NCBI GenBank assembly: GCA_034766995.1
Contig: CM068315.1
Location: forward strand, 44,890,662-44,954,661
DNA length: 64,000 nucleotides
Reading direction: 5' to 3'
Origin: Acanthacorydalis orientalis
Taxonomy: Eukaryota; Arthropoda; Insecta; Megaloptera; Corydalidae
This document shows, one piece after another, positions 11,157 through 20,707 of this stretch (the stretch's first letter is position 1; each line of letters begins with the position of its first letter). The notes beneath the pieces were generated by a model. That model did not search any database, was not told the origin of the DNA, and saw only the letters and a list, made by a program, of their open reading frames with translations. A program made the translations under genes and the position numbers.

Positions 11157-11495
11157 CACTTAAAGCGCCGGGTTCGTCTAAATGTTATTCATATGTTTGT
11201 GCAGAAAAAAATATACATTTCTTGAATGGCAACTTCATAACGCAGCTCACTGTTTATATCATTGAATATTCATTTAGTGCCTGTCTTTTGATGTGCTTTT
11301 TTCGTTATATGGAAGAAATATAAATCCAATAATTAGTAGTGAGTCAGAAACTAGCGTTGAAGAAAGTGACGATTATTGGTCTGTAGTAGATAAAACGCCA
11401 GTGCTTGAACAATATATGGGAACTTCGAGGGTAAATGTTCCAGTAAAGTTACGCTTTAGGTAAAATTTCCAACATAATAGCCGGCGCTTTAAGTG
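11157..11495 (+). mobile_element. Deleted piggyBac-type element
   Basis: Perfect 15-bp inverted termini (CACTTAAAGCGCCGG) bound a 339-bp segment. The left flank is TTAA (11153-11156), the piggyBac target; the right flank is TTTT, a degraded TTAA. The interior holds a piggyBac transposase N-terminal fragment. Most of the enzyme is missing, so it is non-autonomous. Confidence 0.85.
11323..11463 (+). pseudogene. piggyBac transposase N-terminal fragment
   Basis: The frame reads SSESETSVEESDDYWSVVDK, then TPVLEQYMGTSRVNVP, then a stop. This fits the acidic region followed by the W-x-x-V...TP...F/Y-x-G...V-x-V-P start of the piggyBac transposase domain. The catalytic region is absent. Confidence 0.7.
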
Positions 11496-11515
11496 TTTTA
11501 TTTCAAATATTTGCG

Positions 11516-11558
11516 ATATATATATATATATATATATATGTGTATATATATATATATC
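11516..11558. repeat. (TA)n with internal GTGT interruption
   Basis: Two TA blocks separated by TGTG. Confidence 0.95.
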
Positions 11559-12116
11559 ATGAAAATAATTGTTTTCAAATTAATACTCAAGAAAATATTT
11601 TCACTATTTTTAAAACTCTACTCTTAAGTCTTGAATGAATATTTTACTCTTTGAATATAATTCTTAATATGTCAATCATGAAAAACGATTATTAATGATA
11701 CAGATTTATGATGAAAAATTGAAATTTTTTCGATTTCTGATCAAAAATGTTCTGTCTATAATTTGAAGAATTTTATCAAAAATACTAATTTTTTAAATTA
11801 TTTTTTTGAGAAACTAGACAGATTCGTCCCCCGCTTGTTTATGATCGCCCCTCCCCCCGATAAATAACAGACATTAACAAATTTACCACATTGACCACAG
11901 ACACTGATTTCATAAATATGCTCTGATGCTAGTCTAATTGATATTGGGAACCAAGCTTTATGTTAATAATTCCAGTCTTTTACAATCTTTTAGTATATAA
12001 ATATTGTTTATGTGCCCATGACAAAGTTCGCACAATTTGTTTCCACACTTCTCTTTCAGTTTCACCCTCACCCACCTAACCTAAATTTTGCAATTAATCT
12101 TCTTTCTGACTTTGGA

Positions 12117-12120
<4 letters not shown>
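11559..12120. other. AT-rich unique DNA
   Basis: Contains a short C-rich patch near 11827-11860. No gene seen. Confidence 0.45.

Positions 12121-12178
<58 letters not shown>
12121..12178. repeat. (TC)n-(TA)n compound microsatellite
   Basis: A pyrimidine tract of CT units continues directly into 13-14 TA units. Confidence 0.97.
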
Positions 12179-12502
12179 GGTGAAGGCTATATACTAAAAA
12201 AATATCTCTTCTAATCAGGCGTAATTCCAATTATTATTATTCTGAAGTCATAAAGTACAGAATCAGGTTTATTTAATACTGTTCATAGTTGTACGAGCTA
12301 TTGGATATTTTGTAATAAAATAAGTGGATAACCTTTATGAATTAAATTGTCACTTCATGTGTGTTTTTAAGTACAAAATATAGGATAAAATACGAATTTA
12401 CATAAATTAAAAAGAACATCTGCTATAAGTTTTTAAATATTTAATAACTATCATAAAACATGTAACTGTGTTTTTAACCAGTATAAATACATTTTATCGT
12501 TA
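12179..12502. other. AT-rich unique DNA
   Basis: Nothing recognised. Confidence 0.5.
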
Positions 12503-12510
12503 AATATATG

Positions 12511-12559
<49 letters not shown>
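12503..12559. repeat. (TA)n microsatellite with TATG units at the left edge
   Basis: Two TATG units lead into more than 20 TA units. Confidence 0.97.
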
Positions 12560-12562
<3 letters not shown>

Positions 12563-12806
12563 ATTAAAAATTCTGAACACATTTTTACATCTAGAATATT
12601 CTATTCATTGAACGTAACTAGAAAAATATACATTATTATTATTAAAACATATTGTACATTTTATACACATTATATAAACCAATGAAAAGTAATTTTTGTA
12701 CGGTAGCCAATTTAAAAACCGCAAATACTGCACTAGACGCAAACAAATCGATAACAATGAATGTGTAATATAATTTTAAATTAAATAGACAAGTTTTCAA
12801 AATGTG

Positions 12807-12846
12807 TATATATATATATATGTGGGTGTATATATATATATATATC
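12807..12846. repeat. (TA)n with GTGGGTG interruption
   Basis: Two TA blocks flank a short G-rich interruption. Confidence 0.95.
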
Positions 12847-13226
12847 CATACTGAACTTTATTTATATTTCCAGTACCCTTAGGCATAGATAATAATTAAT
12901 AAACATGATTTCGAATATAGAAGTAGTTATTGAATTACATTTACCGTTATTTTCAAATATAAATAAATATTTATATTAAATAAATTGTATTGAAATTATT
13001 AATGTTCCTTTATGAAAACAAATTTCAGCTTGAAAATATAAAATCTATTATATTATTTAACTAACTACATATTTGATTTTTGTGAGTGAAATCGATTGCT
13101 CTCTTATAATCAAATATTATTTACTTGAGTTATTTCTAACGAAGCGTAACTTACTACGTCAAAAGCTATATCACTCTGTATCAGGAACTGGAAATGCCAA
13201 TTTCAAGGATTACAGATTGAGAAAAG

Positions 13227-13230
<4 letters not shown>

Positions 13231-13273
<43 letters not shown>
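13231..13273. repeat. (TA)n microsatellite
   Basis: About 21 TA units. It forms the Tyr-Ile tail of a spurious frame at 13073-13279. Confidence 0.98.
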
Positions 13274-13276
<3 letters not shown>

Positions 13277-13340
13277 TAAACTGAGGATTCCACATCGAAG
13301 TATTAGTAGAGGGTACAGGAGTTAGTCATGTTATTTTTTA

Positions 13341-13463
13341 TTTAGTATTTTAGTTCAATTCAATACTAAAATACAATTGAACTAAAATACTAAATGGCGA
13401 ATATGTTTTTTTTTAATTCTTGCGTTCTTTTTAAGCTTTCGTTTGGAAGCGTAAGTTGAATCA

Positions 13464-13464
<1 letters not shown>
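13341..13464. repeat. R4 repeat copy b
   Basis: It has perfect 20-bp inverted arms (TTTAGTATTTTAGTTCAATT at 13341-13360 and its complement at 13375-13394) around a 14-bp loop. The family tail ends GGAAGCGTAAGTTGAATCAC, immediately followed by (TA)n. Confidence 0.8.

Positions 13465-13465
<1 letters not shown>

Positions 13466-13558
<93 letters not shown>
13466..13558. repeat. Compound (TA)n microsatellite at the end of R4
   Basis: Two long TA blocks are split by GCATGTGTG. Confidence 0.97.
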
Positions 13559-14418
13559 TGTAAATTTATTTAACAATGTCGTTTTTGAATTAGAAATTTT
13601 AATATACCAAATAATCGACATACTGTTATAATGAAAATGAATAGAACGAGAACAAATTTTAACGATACAAGTATTTTAATGAAATGTTATTAAAAATAAT
13701 GTTTTTTTTCTGTAAAAATAATGTTGCTGTTCATTTTATTTTAATGAAATCAATTAGCCGCAAGGTTTGTTTTTTCTTCAAATACTTGATTGTTCATTGC
13801 CATGAATTAAACATAAATTACAATCGTGTAAACAAGAAATTATAATTTTTACATAAGTAATTCTCTTCTGTTAATTACTATGTTGTTTTTAAAATGTAAT
13901 TAAGTTATTACATTGCAACAATAATTTTTCAAACAATTATTATGTTTAATAAAAAACTGAACCAAGTTTTCGTAAAACTTTATAGCGATTTTAACTTTTT
14001 TAATTGAATGATCTGAATGAAATGAGATATTTTATAGAAATAACTTTATACAGATAGCTTTTAATATTTTTAAAGTTATTTATTGTATGGTAAATTATAG
14101 ACACACATTGTAGATATATTGAATATATACAAAATATATGGGTTGGCGTATCTTATATTTGCAGTTTTACGTATCGACGTGTATTGTTTGGTCCGATATT
14201 GCAAAAATTATATTTTTTATTTTTTAAAAAAAGAGTATTTTGTGTTTTTTGTGTAAGATATTTGTCTATATTTATTTAGATAAGAGTTTAAGAATTAAGA
14301 ATTTCAGAATTTTAAATAAGAATTTAATTATTTTATTTAATATATATAATAAAATTGATGGTTAAGGTTACATTTTTAATCCTTATAAAGCAGTATTTCC
14401 TTTTATATTAGTTTATAT
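13559..14418. other. AT-rich unique DNA
   Basis: No gene or repeat recognised. Confidence 0.5.
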
Positions 14419-15036
14419 ATGTTGGTAGTTTGTTAAATTTCTATGATATGGTGCACCATTCATTTGGTAACATCACGGATATTAAGTGTTATTTTTAAAA
14501 TTAGACTAGGCGAAATTTCAGCCAGAAACGACGCGTTTTTCACTTTCTATAGATGTTAGAAGCGAGGATTGTAGCAGTTGCAGGAAAAATTGAAAAAAAA
14601 CGAGCAGGCCTTTTTGCGTCAATTCATCACCGTAGGTAAAACATCCACCACTACACACCTGAGTCGAAACAGCTGTTAAAACAGTGGACAACGACTGGTA
14701 AAAGTGCACCGAAGAAGGCAGACTGTTTTGTCATCTGGGAAGGTGATTGCTACTGTTTTTGGGATTCCTAAGTAATCATCTTGATCGACTACTTAACGAA
14801 GGGAGAAATGGTAACAGGAGTCTTTTCTACAACATTATTGGACCGTTTGAAGGAAGAAATGAAACAAGAACGGCCAAGATTGGCGCAGAAAAATGTGCTC
14901 TTTCACCAGGACAACGTGCTCTCCCAGAAATCGACAGTCGCAATGGGAAAATTGAATTAATTAGACTTAGAATTGTTTTCTCATCCATACTAAAAGAGCG
15001 AAATGCCTTATATGCAGCTTTTCGAACGCTATAGTG
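14419..15036 (+). mobile_element. Family-3 mariner remnant, right end replaced
   Basis: Its leader (CACCATTCATTTGGTAACAT, then CACGGATATTAAGTGT and GAAATTTCAGCCA) matches the leader of the element at 32221-32928. Both have lost the N-terminal transposase region at the same position. Here the copy ends abruptly and family-2 mariner sequence follows at about 15037. The left inverted repeat is badly decayed. Confidence 0.75.
14560..15010 (+). pseudogene. Mariner transposase internal fragment (family 3)
   Basis: After frame corrections the text reads KNEQAFLRQFITV, IHHYTPESKQLLKQWTTTGK, SAPKKA, IDYLTKGE, LLDRLKEEMKQERPRLAQKN and VLFHQDN. This is the central region of a mauritiana/mellifera-like mariner transposase. 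The first catalytic aspartate of the TVDE-T/S-W motif is GGT (glycine) and the tryptophan codon is lost by a small deletion; the second aspartate (HQDN) is retained. The C-terminal third, with the last aspartate, degrades before 15036. Confidence 0.85.
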
Positions 15037-15203
15037 TTCACTACAGTTTTATGAGGTTATACCAACTGCTTGGTCAAAATAAATAGATTTTAAATATTAA
15101 AGTTGGTACTTGGTCGGTAAAATGGTAAAACGTTGAGAAAATATTACAATTTAGAGTTTTGATTGATTCAATTTAAATGCATTGAATTAATTTTTACACC
15201 TAA
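15037..15203 (-). mobile_element. Family-2 mariner fragment (5' end)
   Basis: Its sequence (TTTTATGAGGTTATACCAAC... and TTGATTCAATTTAAATGCAT...) matches the leader of the family-2 copies at 52989 and 54016, and ends in the inverted repeat TTTTTACACCTAA. It is fused directly to the family-3 remnant. Confidence 0.8.
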
Positions 15204-15234
15204 TGTATATTCAACTTACCTTGAAAATATTTTA

Positions 15235-15345
15235 TGATAAAAAAATATTCAATAATTAATTATTGATTATTCTTGATTGTCGTTTGTACGCATTTAGATT
15301 ACTATTCATCATCTTCACAGTGTTAATGTACAGAAAATCTCTTAA
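15235..15345 (+). repeat. R1 repeat copy (+)
   Basis: Contains ATTCAATAATTAATTATTGA, TCTTGATTGTCGTTTGTACG, then the CATCATCTTCA tail and GTACAGAAAA, in R1 order. Confidence 0.75.
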
Positions 15346-16508
15346 AAATTAGATTTTTCTGCACCTTGGTGCTTGCAAGTTAACGCTAATTGTAGATGAC
15401 TGCAAAGTGCAAGTGGAATTAAGAAATACAAAAAGGAAAGTATCTGATATAGTATATTGACTAGATCTGATTTTAAGAAATAAAATTTAAATTTGTTCAA
15501 ATATCAACATCCTCAGAGCTACAAGGTACAGAACAATTTATCTAATCAGAATTTTCTTATAATCTAAATTAAATTCGTACTAAACGAACACGGTTTGTTC
15601 CAACGATGCTTTTGTGCCAAATATAAAAATTAATTGAAAACTGCGTCCAGTCTGCAAAAAATGTTAATTTTCATCTATTGAGCAATTTTATACATATCTT
15701 GCACGAATGCAAATTTTCTCAACATCTCCGTTCGAGTTTTCATGGAAGACATTCATGCCGTTTCAACATATTAAAATTCATATACGATTCTCAAAGAACA
15801 TGGTAGCTGATTTTTGATGATTTCGAAGTTTCGTAGTAAAATTCTGAAAATTAATAACACGAGCTTACATCCATTTGTCAATATTCCCACACGCTGGCGA
15901 CAAAGTAAAACTTTTGCAATATGGAAGACAACGCGTTTACTTTATTGGAATCGCATGAATGATTTATAATGCAGCAAAAAAGGTTAGACGTAAAATGTAT
16001 TCTGCAGGCGCAGCACAACTGGAGTTGTATTCCGCTTGCCTAGTGCTCTACTGCCTACTGCACTCTCTGCCCACTTAATAAATTCCATTCGATTTGAAAT
16101 TTTAATTGTTACGATTCTTCGACGCTTGACTGTGTACGGCCTTGTAGGCAACGCTCTCGAGACTTTGTTTTCACGACAGAGTTATTCTTTCTAATATTCG
16201 AAGAATTGTGTGTTTTTTTTATGTATTCATATTGTTATCCATTCACTCGATGTCTATTCAAACGTTAAATAAACACTTTATTAAAATTTGTGTCGTAATA
16301 TAGCGGATCGCTTTTTATTAAATACAGAATTGTGTGTATTGTGATTAACAACTCGTTTTTATATTCACTGATTTTAGTCGCTGAGGTCATTGTGAATTTT
16401 CCAAGAACAATTTCATGTTATCTCTTGAAACTCATTCAAGCATTCAATCAAAACAAGCTTCGCTTTCTAAAAATTTAAATCTCATTTTAATCTATGTATT
16501 CGTTGATA

Positions 16509-16512
<4 letters not shown>
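15346..16512. other. Unique DNA with a lower-AT part at about 15840-16260
   Basis: No recognisable gene. The part around 15990-16180 is less AT-rich and contains several short CpG-bearing words but no credible reading frame. Confidence 0.35.
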
Positions 16513-16577
<65 letters not shown>

Positions 16578-16584
16578 ATATATA
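16513..16584. repeat. (TA)n microsatellite with TATG interruptions
   Basis: More than 30 TA units. Two spurious Tyr-Ile frames (16415-16600, 16494-16718) run through it. Confidence 0.97.
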
Positions 16585-16896
16585 CGGGTGCGCCAAATGA
16601 AGGGGAAAATTTCCAAACGCAATTATTAAATGTATTTTTTTTACATAATTTTTTACATGTTTTTGTTAGGTATATCAGTTATTTAAGATATATTTTATTT
16701 TTAAAAAATAACACTTAGATGAATACAGTCTTGGCGACCGCATTCCTGTTATCTTATTCGGAAATTTTCCATTAAGCGTCTTAACATTCCTGGTGGAATC
16801 CTGTGAATTGGATTTTTAATTTAAGTTCAAGGATAGTATGTGGATTTGACATTAATAAATTGTGAATCATGTTTTCATCTTCATCCAAAATGTTAA

Positions 16897-17500
16897 CACT
16901 TTCATGGCGGGCATCACGTATGCGTGACTGACTGCCAACGATTTTTGGCGGGCTTTAGACGTGTCTAAAATATCGTTCTCGTGACAATCTATACCAAACA
17001 TGATATCTTATGTTTATTTTAAGTACAGGGTGAGATAAAAATGACTAAATCTATCGCTAGTGGTAAATATAATCCTTCTACAGTATAACAAAAAGAAAGG
17101 TTGGAATGATATTAGAAATATAGAAATGAAAAAAAAAATATCAACATTATCATTCTAATGGGTTTTGTGAAAATGTCTGAGAAAGTTGATTACTTGTCTA
17201 CAGATCCATTACTTCATACACATACCTTCCACAATGAGCAGAGACAGATTTAGTCAGATATGGAGATACTGGCACTTCAGTACAGTGATAATTGCAAAGA
17301 CAGATTAGACAAAATTATAGCTGATCTTATATATTTTCAAAAAAAAAATTCAAACAGTATACACATCAGAAAAAGTACTGTCCCTTTGAATTCATTTGTG
17401 AAAATAATTAGTGTCGGTTTAATATTAGAAAGAATTAAAGACTTAAAATATAAAATATATATTTATAAAAGAAGAGCTAATATTATAAAGTAATTAACCA
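16897..17500 (+). mobile_element. piggyBac element remnant, right end not found
   Basis: The left boundary is TTAA (16893-16896) followed by CACTTTCATGGCGGGC and a GC-richer subterminal region, as usual for insect piggyBac ends. Transposase similarity covers 17151-17480. No matching inverted end was seen. A TTAA at 17775-17778 (preceded by GTG) is the only candidate and is weak. Confidence 0.65.
17151..17480 (+). pseudogene. piggyBac transposase fragment
   Basis: After two frameshifts the order is LMGFVKMSEKVDYLSTDPLL, HTHTF, TMSRDRFSQIWRYWHFST, DNCKDRLDKI, then STVPLNSFVKII and ERIKDLKY. This is the middle of a PGBD4-like piggyBac transposase: M-S-R-D-R-F, D-R-L-x-K-I, and the region that normally reads L-S-L/I-D-E before the W/F-R-G-R-L. 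The first catalytic aspartate of that motif is asparagine here (PLNS). It is dead. Confidence 0.8.
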
Positions 17501-17835
17501 AAGTGACAGAAATTTTATATAACAGTAAAGTAAAATTTTATATTTAAAATTTAGTAGGAAAACATGTATAATGATTCATCATATATTGTAAGGGACTGTG
17601 CAGGATTATTTCGAATATACCTCATATGTAAATTACATCCGAATATTGTTTAAATATTTTATAATTTTCAATTTCCTGTCGGACAACAGTGCTCGTTATT
17701 AATTTCATATCATGCTGTTATCCGACGAAATGTTCTTTTAAGTAAAATGTAATGACGTATCATTGTACATTGTGTTAACAGCAATTAGTAACGGACACTT
17801 TGCTTATCTCCGTTTTTCTTGAAGCTTAATATTCG
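17501..17835. other. AT-rich unique DNA
   Basis: Nothing recognised. Confidence 0.4.
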
Positions 17836-18350
17836 ATGACATGCATCAAAGTCCGCGCACATCACGCTAACCTGTCGTCGTCTTTTATACGTCACATTCA
17901 ATTCATTGTTCCATGTCTGCGAAATCTGTGTGCATCACGGCAACAACAACTACACCACTACCACCGTCGTGTCGTGCCGACGACACCCTCACCCATCCTA
18001 TCGCGCCGTGTGTCTGCCTTCATTCCCGACCGACCGTCCGCCCTTGTCGACGTGTCCGAGTTCTCGCCTCGGCACGCGTACCATAAAGCATTCCCGTGTC
18101 GCTTCCACCGACGCAAATTGCCGCCGCGATGCCGGCGCCGGGTAAAAAGTCAGCGTCGGTCGTCGTTGCTACAAACGACCTGCCCGGCACTTTCGACTCT
18201 TGCTCCGCGTCCTCCCAATCGTTCCGAGCACTCGACGCTCTACGCTGTCTGCACATTTCTGTCCCTGAACGTACGAATATGTATATGTATGTATGTTTTG
18301 TGTGTATGCGTCCTGTGTTCGGTCTAATATTCACAATGTTTTGTTGATGT
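17836..18350. other. GC-rich CpG-rich island; candidate first exon or promoter
   Basis: This is the most GC-rich block of the window, with many CpGs and few stop codons. Open frames overlap on both strands (17836-18327, 17906-18145 and 18096-18347 plus; 18020-18361 minus), and none has a recognisable domain. Composition alone makes long frames likely here. The block is not repeated in the window and contains repeated ACC/CAC-type triplets around 17940-17970. A 5' untranslated exon or promoter of a gene with distant exons is the simplest reading. Direction is undetermined. Confidence 0.35.
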
Positions 18351-18542
18351 TCTCTCTTCATGCTGTGTAATCAGGATTAGAAGTAAATAACTACTCAAAA
18401 TAGCATAGTGTTGAGGGATGACAATAATAGAGATCTTTTTTCTCACTGTATTCGTTGAAATATATCGATTCTTCATTCAGAAATGTTTTTTTTAATCATT
18501 TTATAAACCACAAAAAATGTTTCTAATCAAAATTGATAAATA

Positions 18543-19033
18543 TTACGTTGGTAGGAAAATAATTGCGGTTTTTGTTTTCTGAACTTTAACTTTAATATTT
18601 TTTCAATGAAATTGTCATTTCATCGTGCTCATGTTAATATCATTTTAAAGTGCTTTTTTCTGTATTTTAGGAACATTGTCATTGGTTTTATTTTTAATTT
18701 TTCTTCAAATTGGGCTATTGAATTAAAGAAATACAAAAAAATGCTCTTATTTGCTTCTAAGTTCAAAACTGGTGGTAAAGTAGCAGAAACTGCTCATAAA
18801 CTAAACGGTGCTTTAGGTGTGAGTTCTGTTAAGGAAAGTACGGTACAATGGTGGTTCTAAAAATTTCGTGCTGGTGACGAGAGTCTTGAAGATGAAGATA
18901 GTCGCAGGAGTCGTTCTTTAGTTCATAACGATCAACTGAAAGCTTTAGTTGGATCAGAACCTCACACAACTTATAGCATATACAAAAATGTGTATGGAGA
19001 TCATAAACCGTAATTATTTTTCTACCAACCTAA
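18543..19033 (+). mobile_element. Family-1 deleted mariner, copy C, with internal micro-inversion
   Basis: The left end is TTACGTTGGTAGGAAAATAA with TA before it; the right end is TTTTTCTACCAACCTAA followed by CA instead of TA. It is 491 bp, shorter than copies A and B because the end of the DNA-binding region is also deleted. Around 18731-18758 the segment that normally encodes the start of the protein is present in reverse orientation. Confidence 0.9.
18761..18976 (+). pseudogene. N-terminal mariner transposase remnant, copy C
   Basis: Without its inverted start, the frame reads FKTGGKVAETAHKLNGALGV, then VKESTVQWWF and a stop at the usual glutamine, then KFRAGDESLEDE and VHNDQLKALVGSEP. 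The helix-turn-helix end (LAQKLGVSH...) is deleted. It cannot be expressed from its own start. Confidence 0.8.
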
Positions 19034-19140
19034 CAAATCGTTATTGATTATTTGTGATTGTTTCTCATGCGTATTTCGATGACAATATGATTATATTCCG
19101 AGCACTAAGGCATAGAAAAATGTGTCAAATTAGATTTATC

Positions 19141-19336
19141 TTTACCTTTTTAATTGTAAGTTAATATCAAAAATAGTGTACTGCAAGAATCTAGACCTGA
19201 AAAACAGAAAGAAATATACCAGATATAATGTATTGAATTACATATAAAACAATTTAATTTTTGAAAAGAATTAAATTGTTTTAAATATAAACAGTTTGAC
19301 GGATGCATTTTACATTCGGTTACAACAAAATCAAAA
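19141..19336. other. AT-rich unique DNA
   Basis: Nothing recognised. Confidence 0.4.
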
Positions 19337-19338
19337 TA

Positions 19339-19419
19339 TTAGATTCGGTAGGAAAATAATTGCGATAATGTATGTGAATTTAAAGGTCATAAACCGTAAT
19401 TATTTTCCTCTCTACCTAA
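19339..19419 (+). mobile_element. Family-1 mariner, copy D: 81-bp minimal element
   Basis: The left terminal repeat (TTAGATTCGGTAGGAAAATA) is joined almost directly to the family's 3' tail (GAATTTAAAGGTCATAAACC) and right repeat (ATTTTCCTCTCTACCTAA). Both sides are flanked by TA (19337-19338, 19420-19421). All coding sequence is gone. Confidence 0.85.
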
Positions 19420-19421
19420 TA

Positions 19422-20160
19422 TTTACTGATTAACAATGTTTGCTAGTTGTTTATTGATCTTTTTTAAATATTAGTTATGCACATTTCGATGGTGATACTT
19501 TTATCTTCAAAATATTAGAATATAAAAAATAATGAATACCGATTTATATATTTTTTTGTATACCGATTTTATATATTTTTATTTTTTGAAGGTAATGGCA
19601 TCGTCATCAAAGTGCATATTAAAAATGTTCAATAATTAAATATTGAACATTTTTGATTAGAATTTTTTTCATGGTTTAAAGTTGAAGTGAAGAATTGATT
19701 TATGATAGACAAATTTTCGTTTAATATATTTAGTTGTTTCATTTAAACACATTTATCTATTTTCACAAATATTTTTTTCTGATCGAAAATGTTGAATAAT
19801 TGCTTATTCGAATTTTAATTAAGATTCAATCATCCTCATAGTAAGGAGAAATGTGGAGGATGTGTCTATTAAGATACATAAAGCTGATATACAGAATATT
19901 TTTCAATTTTTTAACTTTTTTGATCAGAAAAAAATGTTAGTGATTTTTGGGGTAACTAAAATATTTTTTTTGGTAGTGAATTTAGTCAATGTCAGAGACT
20001 GATGAATTTTTTCTCAGGTTTATTCGAGTTTTATACTTTTTAATGAAAATAATGTTTTTGGTAAAACGATCTGACAATCTAAGGAAATCTAATATCAGAG
20101 ATTCTATACTTCCGTACTATGAAGATAAAGTTTTCGTCAAATGCACATAAAAAATCAAAA
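19422..20160. repeat. Cluster of degenerate R1 repeats in both orientations
   Basis: A plus copy (about 19422-19530, with CACATTTCGATGGTGATAC), a minus copy (about 19575-19720) and a plus copy (about 19760-19870) can be followed, then weaker pieces to about 20160. The minus copy contains a clean palindrome (AATGTTCAATAATTAAATATTGAACATT at 19624-19651, arms 12-13 bp). Confidence 0.65.
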
Positions 20161-20325
20161 TGAAGAAGTTCGATAAAATTTTCTAGATGTCGAGTGTGGA
20201 TCGTTCGTGATACTGAAAGAAATTAAAATGTGTATTTGTTATAATATCTGAAATTACATGTTGTAATGATAAATAGATAATTTACTAATATTGAAATCAT
20301 AATTCCATATATGGTTGATTTATAT

Positions 20326-20699
20326 CAGTGATTTTCAAACTTTGTCGATTCAGGAATCCTTTAAGATTATATATTTTTTTGCGGAACCTCTACTATCCCC
20401 AGAAAACTTAAGATGCGTACCCAACAAGTTTTGAAAATCAGTTATCGTACATGACCAAATCTTATTATTTACATCTGATTAAGCGAAGACGTAATGTGTA
20501 CTCATAAATATAGTTTTACTGCATAATAATAGGTATTTATAGAAACAAAAGAAATTATTATAAATTAACTATTTTGAATTTTTAGTTTTTCGAGTTTTTT
20601 CTTCAAAAATTCTTTTAAATTTGGATTTTAACTCTCAGAAACCCTGAAGAAGTTATGCGGAACCTCCGAGTTCCGCGGAACGCAGTTTGAAGTACACTG
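20326..20699. mobile_element. Non-autonomous hAT element, 8-bp target duplication
   Basis: The termini are CAGTGATTTTCAAACTTTG and the complement of CAGTGTACTTCAAACTGCG, the CAGTG..TTCAAACT pattern of animal hAT (Charlie-like) elements. They are flanked by a perfect 8-bp duplication ATTTATAT (20318-20325 and 20700-20707). The element is 374 bp with no transposase. Near the right end the palindrome TTCCGCGGAA and GGAACCTC words are also typical of hAT ends. Confidence 0.92.
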
Positions 20700-20707
20700 A
20701 TTTATAT

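Larger units (their letters stand above)
18480..19140 (+). repeat. R1 repeat interrupted by family-1 mariner copy C
   Basis: R1 sequence up to 18542 (ACCACAAAAAATGTTTCTAATC) resumes after 19033 (GTTATTGATTATTTGTGATTG, then ATGCGTATTTCGATGACAAT). The two halves fit together as one R1 unit. Confidence 0.75.

Noticed and set aside
12081..12094. CCTAACCTAA as insect telomere (TTAGG) repeat
   Set aside because: Only two units; far too short.
13382..13621. Tyr-Ile-rich frames through TA repeats (also 7465, 8990, 16415, 25740, 47551)
   Set aside because: Translation of (TA)n microsatellites, not genes.
14518..14709. Minus-strand 63-codon frame
   Set aside because: Shadow of the mariner transposase fragment on the plus strand.
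17775..17778. TTAA at 17775 as the right end of the piggyBac remnant starting at 16897
   Set aside because: The adjoining bases show only a weak match to the left terminus.
17836..18361. Four overlapping open frames in the GC-rich island as protein-coding genes
   Set aside because: Stop codons are rare because of base composition. Frames on both strands are equally open and none has a recognisable domain.
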